Assembly: GCF_030063355.1 (NCBI RefSeq)
Contig: NZ_JASISZ010000032.1
Coordinates: 17,535-81,534, forward strand
Direction: 5' to 3'
Length of the DNA: 64,000 bases
From: Streptomyces sp. PH10-H1
Lineage (GTDB): Bacteria > Actinomycetota > Actinomycetes > Streptomycetales > Streptomycetaceae
Shown here in pieces: positions 58,144 to 64,000 of the stretch. The notes below the pieces were generated by a model. That model was not told where the DNA came from, did not search any database, and saw nothing but the letters and a program-made list of their open reading frames with translations. The position numbers and the translations under genes were made by a program. Position 1 is the first letter of the stretch. Every line of letters begins with the position of its first letter.

Positions 58144-59189
58144 TTCGCGGCCTCCCCTTCTTCTGCAGTTTCGGCGGTGACGACGCGGCGGCGGTTGAGC
58201 TGGGGCAGCAGCACCTTGGTGATCCGGCGGCGGCGCATGGTCGGGTTGAGGACGTCGTTGAGACCCTCTCCAAGCAGCGTGAAGCCGAGGATGGCGATCA
58301 CCATGGCGACGCCCGGGTAGACGGTGGTCCACCACATGCCGGCACTGGCGTCGTCGATCGCGCGGTCGAGGTCGTAGCCCCACTCGGCGGCGTCGGTGGG
58401 CTGGATCCCCAGACCGAGGAAGCCCAGGCCGGCCAGGGTGCCGATGGCGTCGGCGGCGTTCATCGTGCCGATGACGGGCACCGACTGGATGACGTTGCCG
58501 AACAGGTACTTGCGGATCACCACGGACGGCTTGGCGCCCATCGCGCGGGCAGCCTCCACGAAGGTGGCCTCACGCGCGGAGAGCGCCGAGGCGCGGACCA
58601 CGCGGAAGTACTGCGGGATGTAGACCACGGTGATCGACAGCGCGGCGGTCACCACGCCTCCGCCGGTGATACCGGAGAAGACGAAGCCGGTCACGATGGC
58701 GAGCAGCAGATACGGGAACGCGAACAGCGCGTCCATGACCAGCACCAGGATGCGGTCGAGCCAGCCGCCGAAGTAACCCGCCAGCAGGCCCAGGAGGACG
58801 CCGAGGATGAGCGAGAAGACGACGGCGAGGACCATCACCTCCAGCGCGGTGCGGGCGCCGTAGACGGTGCGGGAGAGCACGTCCAGGCTCTGCACGGTGG
58901 TGCCGAACCAGTGGTCCCCGTCCGGAGCGCCCTGCTTCGGGAAGTTCTTGCCGCCGGACTGGTACGTGTCGAAGCTGTACGGGGCTATCAGCGGGGCGAA
59001 GACCGCGGTGAGCACAAAGAGCAGCGTGAGCACCGCACCGGTCCACAGCATGAACTTGGGCACGCCGTGTGCCTGCCGGACAGCGATCACGATGCGCCGA
59101 AGACCGCCGAAGCGGATGGACTTTCCGGTGCCCGGGGCCTGGGGGGTGATCTCCGGGCCGAGCGGAACGGGGAGTGTTGTCTGGGCCAT
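58140..59189 (-). CDS. oppC: Oligopeptide ABC transporter permease OppC-like
   Basis: 349 residues with six main membrane helices after a cytoplasmic N-terminal segment. The EAA motif is EATFVEAARAMGAKPSVVIRKYLFGN, and the C-terminal GLGIQPTDAAEWGYDLDRA loop is typical of OppC/DppC. FVLTAVFAPLIAPYSFDTYQ marks the first periplasmic segment. It forms the translocation pore with OppB and overlaps it by one base (TGATG). Confidence 0.95.
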   Translation of the reverse strand: MAQTTLPVPLGPEITPQAPGTGKSIRFGGLRRIVIAVRQAHGVPKFMLWTGAVLTLLFVLTAVFAPLIAPYSFDTYQSGGKNFPKQGAPDGDHWFGTTVQSLDVLSRTVYGARTALEVMVLAVVFSLILGVLLGLLAGYFGGWLDRILVLVMDALFAFPYLLLAIVTGFVFSGITGGGVVTAALSITVVYIPQYFRVVRASALSAREATFVEAARAMGAKPSVVIRKYLFGNVIQSVPVIGTMNAADAIGTLAGLGFLGLGIQPTDAAEWGYDLDRAIDDASAGMWWTTVYPGVAMVIAILGFTLLGEGLNDVLNPTMRRRRITKVLLPQLNRRRVVTAETAEEGEAAK

Positions 59190-60199
59190 CAGTACCGCAC
59201 CCTCGGGTCGATCAGCGCGTTGACGAAGTCGATCAGCATGCTGATCACGACGACGACGAGGGCGAAGACTGTGACGATGCCCTGGACGGCGACGTAGTCG
59301 CGCTGGGTGATGTAGTCGATGAGCTGGCGGCCGATACCGGGCCAGTTGAAGATCTTCTCGGTGAGGACCGCGCCGCTGAGCAGCATGGCGACCTGGAGGC
59401 CGAGCACGGTGATCACCGGGATCATGGCGTTGCGGAAGGCGTGCCGTGCGACGACGGCGCTCTCCTTCACGCCACGGGCGCGGGCCGCCTCGATGTAGTC
59501 GCCCTGCAGCGACTGGATGAGGTTGATGCGGATCATGCGGATGAAGACACCGACGATCAGCAGGCCCAGCGCGACCGAGGGCATGATCAGGTGGGTGGCG
59601 ATGTCGCTCACCGCGTCCCAGTCGCCCGCGATCATGGCGTCCACGATGAGGATGTGGGTCTGCGTCGGCACGTTCAGCTGCACCAGCGGGGAGGCCTGGC
59701 CGGAGGTGTCGCCGAAGGCGAGCTTCAGCATCGGGCCGGCGACGATGACCGGTACGGCGTAGGTGAGGATGCCGAAGAGCCGGCCCCCCACGTCGACCGC
59801 GCTGTCCCGCAGCCGGCCTGCGAGCAGGCCCACCGGGATGCCGATGACGGTCGCGAAGACCAGCGCGCCGAAGGTCAGGGTGAGGGTGGCGCCACCGTTC
59901 TCGATGATGATGTCCCGCACGGTGCGGCGGTCGGAGAACGTGGTGCCGAAGTTCAGGGTGACGACGGACTTCAGGTAGTCCCAGAACTGCTGGTATATCG
60001 GGGCGTCGAAGCCCGCGGCGTGCCGTCGGGTAGCGAGTTCCGCCGCGCTGAGCTTGCCGCCCTGGGAGGCCGAAATGGGATCACCGGGGGCCACCCGCAT
60101 CAGGACGAAGACCATTACCAGCAGGATGAGGACCATGGGTATGGCGAGCGCGATCCTGATGAGGATGTAGCGGCGCAGTGACCCGGACTGCTTGCTCAT
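59189..60199 (-). CDS. oppB: Oligopeptide ABC transporter permease OppB-like
   Basis: 336 residues. It has the OppB/DppB N terminus (RYILIRIALAIPMVLILLVMVFVLMRVAPGDPIS) with the canonical PGDP, and the EAA loop QGDYIEAARARGVKESAVVARHAFRNAM. The final segment GIGRQLIDYITQRDY and VISMLIDFVNALIDPRVRY is conserved in the family. It pairs with OppC. It lies 38 bp after the first binding-protein gene. Confidence 0.96.
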   Translation of the reverse strand: MSKQSGSLRRYILIRIALAIPMVLILLVMVFVLMRVAPGDPISASQGGKLSAAELATRRHAAGFDAPIYQQFWDYLKSVVTLNFGTTFSDRRTVRDIIIENGGATLTLTFGALVFATVIGIPVGLLAGRLRDSAVDVGGRLFGILTYAVPVIVAGPMLKLAFGDTSGQASPLVQLNVPTQTHILIVDAMIAGDWDAVSDIATHLIMPSVALGLLIVGVFIRMIRINLIQSLQGDYIEAARARGVKESAVVARHAFRNAMIPVITVLGLQVAMLLSGAVLTEKIFNWPGIGRQLIDYITQRDYVAVQGIVTVFALVVVVISMLIDFVNALIDPRVRY

Positions 60200-60237
60200 G
60201 GAGGGGTGTCTTTCTTAGCCGGAGTGGCGGCCGGCCG

Positions 60238-61797
60238 TCACTTGCCCGTCGAGAGTTCGTAGAAGCGGAACATCGTCGGGTCCAGCGCCTTGTCCACGCC
60301 GGTCACACCGTCACGCACGACAGCGGTCTGCTTGCCCTGCCAGACCGGGATGATCGGGGCGTCCTCGGCGACGATCTTCTGGATCTCGGCGAAGGCCTCG
60401 TTGCGCACCTTGGGGTCTGCGGTGCCCTGCTCGTTGACCAGCAGCTGCTGAACCTGCGGGTTGTCGTAACCCGTGCCCAGGAACGGCGTCTTGCCGAGGA
60501 ACGGCGACACGTCGTTGTCGGCGTCCGGCAGGTCGGGGAACCAGCCGATCATGTACGAGCCGTAGCTGCCGGCCTTCTCGTCCTTCTGGTACTGCTGCCA
60601 CTCGGTGGAGGCCAACGTGACCTTGAACAGGCCGGAGGCTTCCAGCTGACGCTTGATCGCGGTGGCCTCGTCGGCGGCCGCGGCACCGTAGTGGCTCGGC
60701 GTCCAGGTGTAGGACAGCGCAACCGGGGCGGTGATACCGGCGGCCTGCAGGATCGCGGCGGCCTTCTCATTGGACGGAGCGCCGTACTTGTCCTTGAACG
60801 CGTCGGTGTGACCGTCGATGCCGTTGCCGACCATCGAGTAGAGCGGGGCGACGGTGCCGTTGTAGGCGTCCTTCGCTATGCCCTCGCGGTCGATGACCTG
60901 CGCGACGGCCTGGCGGACCGCCTTCTGGTCGGACGGCTTCACCTTCGCGTTGAAGACGAAGTAGCGCTTCTCGGTGCCCGTGCCCTCGACGACCTTGACG
61001 CCCTGGGTCTTCTTCAGATCCGCGGTGTCGGTGGGCGAGAGAGTACGGAAGGCCGCGTTGACCGTGCCGTTCTTGACGGCCGCCTTCAGCCCGGAGGCCT
61101 CGGCGAAGTACTGCAGCACGAACTGCTCGTTCTGGAGCTTCACCGGGCCGCTGTACTTCTTGTTGGCCAGGAAGGACGCCTGCTGCTTGGCGGTGTACTT
61201 GTCCAGGGTGTACGGGCCGGAGCCGATCACCTTGGTGCCGGCCAGCAGCTTGTCCGCCGGGAAGGTCTTCTCGTCGACGATCGCACCGGCGTCGGTGGCA
61301 AGCACCGACGGGAAGGTGGAGTCGGCGCTCTTCAGGTGGAAGACCACCTGGTCGGCGCCCTTGGCCTCGGTCGATTCGAGGGTGCCGAAGAGGCTGACCG
61401 GGCCGTTCGGATCCGCGATCTTGAGCATGCGGTCGAACGAGAACTTGACGCTCGCGGCGGTCAGCTTGTCACCGTTGGAGAACTGAAGCCCGGACTGCAG
61501 GGTGCAGGCGTAGGTCTTCGGGTCGGTGAAAGCACACGACTTGGCGGCGTCCGGCTCAGGCTTGGTGCCACCCGTCGGGAAGCGCATCACCTTCTGGTAA
61601 ACGCTGTCGATGACCTCCCAGGAGCCGTAGTCATACGCTCCTGCCGGGTCGAGCGACGACACGGAGTCGATGGTCCCGACGATCACGGCGCCCTTGCTGC
61701 CGGACGCCGAGCTGTCCTTGTTGCCACCGCACGCGGTCACACCGACGGCCAGGAAGGCCACGGCAGCTGCGGCGACGACACGCTTAGTACGTGACAT
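60238..61797 (-). CDS. Oligopeptide-type ABC transporter binding lipoprotein (copy A, first gene of operon)
   Basis: 519 residues from ATG 61797. Lipobox GVTAC (Cys at residue 23). SBP_bac_5 motifs include SSLDPAGAYDYGSWEVIDSVYQ, CTLQSGLQFSNGDKLTAASVKFSFDRML, VIGSGPYTLDKYTAKQQASF and KRYFVFNAKVKPSDQKAVRQAVAQVIDREG. It is the principal receptor of the transporter. It differs from copies B and C in length and sequence and stands first, before oppB. A 7-bp dyad in its 5' region may act as operator or leader hairpin. Confidence 0.95.
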   Translation of the reverse strand: MSRTKRVVAAAAVAFLAVGVTACGGNKDSSASGSKGAVIVGTIDSVSSLDPAGAYDYGSWEVIDSVYQKVMRFPTGGTKPEPDAAKSCAFTDPKTYACTLQSGLQFSNGDKLTAASVKFSFDRMLKIADPNGPVSLFGTLESTEAKGADQVVFHLKSADSTFPSVLATDAGAIVDEKTFPADKLLAGTKVIGSGPYTLDKYTAKQQASFLANKKYSGPVKLQNEQFVLQYFAEASGLKAAVKNGTVNAAFRTLSPTDTADLKKTQGVKVVEGTGTEKRYFVFNAKVKPSDQKAVRQAVAQVIDREGIAKDAYNGTVAPLYSMVGNGIDGHTDAFKDKYGAPSNEKAAAILQAAGITAPVALSYTWTPSHYGAAAADEATAIKRQLEASGLFKVTLASTEWQQYQKDEKAGSYGSYMIGWFPDLPDADNDVSPFLGKTPFLGTGYDNPQVQQLLVNEQGTADPKVRNEAFAEIQKIVAEDAPIIPVWQGKQTAVVRDGVTGVDKALDPTMFRFYELSTGK

Positions 61798-62169
61798 CTA
61801 GTGATTCCCCTTGCTCAAATGCCGGTCGTTCGATTCGGCATTGACCAGTCAGGACACTAGTGGGAACGGTCTAGTCCTCTAGAACACGGAGAAGTTGAGG
61901 CAGTATCACATCCCGATAACGGCACACCCGGTACCGATATGCGGACGACGGAACGATACGCCCCTCTGTGTCGCAACCCGGACACAACGCCGCGCCGCTT
62001 GCACCCATTTGACCATCCGGATCATGCCCTTCCGCAGGTGTCGACCGACTGGGGAGTGACAAAAATCACCTGGCCGAAAATGAGCCGGTACAGAATTCAG
62101 CCACCGCATTCGTTACGGGGAATGAGCGACCGGACGCCCAGAGTTTCGAAACTATTCACCGGAATACGC
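61798..62169. promoter_or_regulatory. Promoter region of the opp operon with inverted repeats
   Basis: This 372-bp A+T-richer gap lies between the HAD phosphatase gene and the opp operon, both leftward. Close to the opp start, AATGCCG (61818-61824) and CGGCATT (61836-61842) form a perfect dyad with an 11-bp spacer. A second perfect dyad, TCTAG-N4-CTAGA, is at 61870-61883. The rest (61900-62169) has A+T-rich patches such as TGACAAAAATCACC near 62057 but no gene or ncRNA that I recognise. Confidence 0.45.
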
Positions 62170-62871
62170 TCAGTGAACAGTCGCATTCAGAGAGCGCAGA
62201 AAAGGCACGCTCAGCTGCTCCAGTGAGCCCACCACGGTCCGGCCGGGGGCTGCCGCGATCCGGACGATCGACGGCACCGCGATGACCTGGCAGCCCGCCG
62301 CCTCGGCGGCCGCCACACCGGTCGGCGTGTCCTCCACGACCACGCACCGGGCCGGCTCCGCGCCGAGCCGGGCGGCGGCGATCAGATACGGATCCGGGTA
62401 CGGCTTGGTGCGGGCCACCTCGTCCCCGGCGAGGGTGAACGCGAAGTTCTCCGCGCCGAGCGAGCGCAGCACCGAGTCGATGATGTGCCGGTGCGAGGCC
62501 GACACCAGCGCGGTGGGCACCTGGTGGGCCGCCAGCTCCGTCAGCAGCCGGCGGGCACCGGGCATCAGCGGAACGCCCCGGGCGATCAGCTGGGTGAAGC
62601 GCGCGTTGATCGCGTCGGACAGCTCGGGCAGCGTCAGCTCCGTACCGGTGACGGCCATGAGGTGGCCCACGCTGCGGGTCATCGGGCCGCCGATCACGAT
62701 CGCGCGGTGCTCGCTGTCCAGGACGTGGCCCAGCCCGGCGAACACCTCGACTTCCGCGGCCCACCAGATGTCCTCGGTGTCCACCAGCGTGCCGTCCATG
62801 TCGAGGAGCACGGCCTGCAGCCCGCGGCCTTGGGCCGAACGGGTGTCGACGGCGGGAATGCTACTGGTCAT
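62170..62871 (-). CDS. HAD-superfamily phosphatase (beta-phosphoglucomutase-like)
   Basis: 233 residues from ATG 62871 (GGAG upstream; GTG starts nearby are possible). HAD motif I is LLDMDGTLVDTED, motif II VSASHR (the Ser in the motif-II position), motif III K in RTKPYPDPYL, and motif IV VVVEDTPTGVAAAEAAG. The helical cap is between motif I and II. It dephosphorylates a small phosphoester such as a sugar phosphate or phosphoglycolate. It follows metH in the same direction, but a large hairpin separates them. Confidence 0.92.
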   Translation of the reverse strand: MTSSIPAVDTRSAQGRGLQAVLLDMDGTLVDTEDIWWAAEVEVFAGLGHVLDSEHRAIVIGGPMTRSVGHLMAVTGTELTLPELSDAINARFTQLIARGVPLMPGARRLLTELAAHQVPTALVSASHRHIIDSVLRSLGAENFAFTLAGDEVARTKPYPDPYLIAAARLGAEPARCVVVEDTPTGVAAAEAAGCQVIAVPSIVRIAAAPGRTVVGSLEQLSVPFLRSLNATVH

Positions 62872-62906
62872 GCGCACCACTCCTCAACGGGTCCAGAGGG
62901 GCACAA

Positions 62907-62950
62907 AGGCCGGTCGCACGCGCCCACGATCGTGGGGCGGCGACCGGCCT
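62907..62950 (-). terminator. Hairpin terminator after metH
   Basis: AGGCCGGTCGC pairs perfectly with GCGACCGGCCT, and the inner CGCCCACGA / TCGTGGGGCG arms extend the stem. It lies 52 bp past the metH stop codon, before the HAD gene. Confidence 0.75.
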
Positions 62951-63002
62951 GTGCCGGACCGTCAAGTGTACGTCTCGCGGCTAACTGCCGCCCAACGGGC
63001 GC

Positions 63003-64000
63003 TTAACGCGCGTTGAAGTACTTCGCCTCCGGGTGGTGGATGACGATCGCGTCGGTGGACTGCTCGGGGTGCAGCTGGAACTCCTCGGACAGCTTCACGC
63101 CGATCCGCTCCGGCTCCAGCAGCTCGGCGATCTTCGCCCGGTCCTCGAGGTCCGGGCACGCACCGTAGCCGAGCGAGAAGCGCGCGCCGCGGTATTTCAG
63201 GGCGAACATGTCCTCGACCTCGTTCGGGTCCTCGCCCGCGAAGCCCAGCTCGCTGCGCACCCGGGCGTGCCAGTACTCGGCCATGGCCTCGGCGAGCTGG
63301 ACGGACAGACCGTGCAGCTCCATGTACTCCCGGTAGGCGTTTTTGGCGAACAGCTCGGCCGTCGCCTCCCCGATCCGGTTGCCGACCGTCACCACCTGCA
63401 GACCCACGACGTCGGTCTCGCCGGAGTCCTCGGGGCGGAAGAAGTCCGCCAGGCACAGCCGGCGCCCACGGCGCTGGCGCGGGAAGGTGAAGCGGGTCCG
63501 CTCACTGCCGTCATCGCCCAGGATGATCAGGTCGTCGCCCTTGGAGACGCACGGGTAGTAGCCGTAGACCACGGCCGCTTCCAGCAGACCGTCGGTCTGC
63601 AGGCGGTCCAGCAGTCCGCGCAGCCGGGGCCGGCCCTCGTTCTCCACCAGCTCCTCGTACGTCGGACCGCCGGCGCGGGCCTCCTTCAGGCCCCACTGGC
63701 CCTTGAAGAGCGCACCCTCGTCCACCCAGGACGCGTAGTCCTTGAGCGGAATGCCCTTGATCACGCGGCTGCCCCAGAACGGCGGGGCGGGCACCGGATT
63801 GACGACCGACACATCGGAACGGATCTGCCCGAGGTTGGCCTCCGGCTCATCCTCCACGACGCCCTCACGCTTGGGCACCCGGCGCTGCTTGAGCTCGGGC
63901 AGGGTCGCGCCCGGGACGCCGCGTTTGACCGCGATCAGCGCGTCCATCAGGCGCAGGCCCTCGAACGCGTCGCGGGCGTAGCGCACTTCGCCCTCGTAGA
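63003..64000 (-). CDS. metH: Cobalamin-dependent methionine synthase MetH (C-terminal part; 5' end outside window)
   Basis: The visible 331 residues include the end of the cobalamin-binding region and the S-adenosylmethionine-binding activation domain. Key segments are YARDAFEGLRLMDALI, FWGSRVIKGIPLKDY, AVVYGYYPCVSKGDDLII, VVTVGNRIGEATAELF and the SAM-binding RFSLGYGACPDLEDRAKI, ending EAKYFNAR. The activation domain lets SAM and a flavodoxin reductase rescue oxidised cobalamin. The reading frame is open through the window edge, so the 5' three-quarters and any cobalamin riboswitch are not visible. Confidence 0.96.
   Translation of the reverse strand, partial: YEGEVRYARDAFEGLRLMDALIAVKRGVPGATLPELKQRRVPKREGVVEDEPEANLGQIRSDVSVVNPVPAPPFWGSRVIKGIPLKDYASWVDEGALFKGQWGLKEARAGGPTYEELVENEGRPRLRGLLDRLQTDGLLEAAVVYGYYPCVSKGDDLIILGDDGSERTRFTFPRQRRGRRLCLADFFRPEDSGETDVVGLQVVTVGNRIGEATAELFAKNAYREYMELHGLSVQLAEAMAEYWHARVRSELGFAGEDPNEVEDMFALKYRGARFSLGYGACPDLEDRAKIAELLEPERIGVKLSEEFQLHPEQSTDAIVIHHPEAKYFNAR

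Overview
The window is one continuous, very G+C-rich actinobacterial chromosome segment. Codon usage, GTG starts, ATGA-coupled operons and gene content all point to Streptomyces or a close relative (Streptomycetaceae). Diagnostic loci are a conservon operon with cytochromes P450, the Pup-proteasome locus, and the pafA/FKBP/pafBC/tatAC/helY block, whose order follows the actinobacterial arrangement. No rRNA, tRNA, CRISPR array, insertion sequence or replication origin was seen.

Layout. 1-7.1 kb: end of a type-VII-type subtilisin protease (mycosin-like) coupled to a proline-rich membrane protein, a PLP fold-III enzyme, a DUF2510 membrane protein, a divergent LysR/TDT-exporter pair, and a metal-chelate-binding protein without a signal peptide. 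7.2-10.7 kb: a compatible-solute ABC transporter whose permease is fused to two tandem substrate-binding domains, preceded by a Crp-like box and helically phased GTCACA repeats. 11-17.4 kb: a 5'-3' exonuclease, then a conservon (sensor-like ATPase, roadblock protein, DUF742 protein, GTPase) ending in one atypical and one canonical P450. 17.6-24.6 kb: an alpha/beta hydrolase behind a perfect palindrome, a PgeF-like protein, an iron-box siderophore-interacting protein, two decayed genes, and a PadR-controlled DrrAB-like exporter. 25-35.8 kb: helY, a lipid/diacylglycerol kinase-like gene, tatC, tatA, two small unknown genes, pafC, pafB, two FKBPs and pafA. 35.8-38.5 kb: a divergent MFS/LacI pair around an inverted repeat. 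38.5-44.2 kb: prcA, prcB, a remnant of endonuclease VII, pup, dop and arc. 44.5-52.3 kb: ferredoxin, secreted unknown, trmI, site-2 protease, RecB-type nuclease, orphan response regulator, an unusual FchA-FolD chimera, GNAT, ECF sigma factor and STAS protein. 52.4-61.8 kb: a seven-gene oligopeptide ABC operon with three binding proteins. 62.1-64 kb: a HAD phosphatase and the 3' part of metH.

How the genes work together. Pup is deamidated by Dop, ligated by PafA, and read by ARC, which feeds PrcA/PrcB; PafB/PafC are the WYL-domain regulators that travel with pafA. The conservon proteins are expected to form a membrane-associated G-protein-like switch. The opp genes form one transporter with several binding proteins.

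Most of the window is core chromosome. The best non-routine signals are: a FchA/FolD composite reading frame with two apparent in-frame junctions; the dual-receptor betaine permease; an endonuclease VII gene reduced to the tail that overlaps prcB, next to a hairpin at the pup stop codon; a conservon P450 lacking normal catalytic and heme-loop residues; and several perfect inverted repeats and short tandem arrays. I do not see a clearly new defence or mobile system. All assignments rest on reading motifs and gene order; no database search was run.
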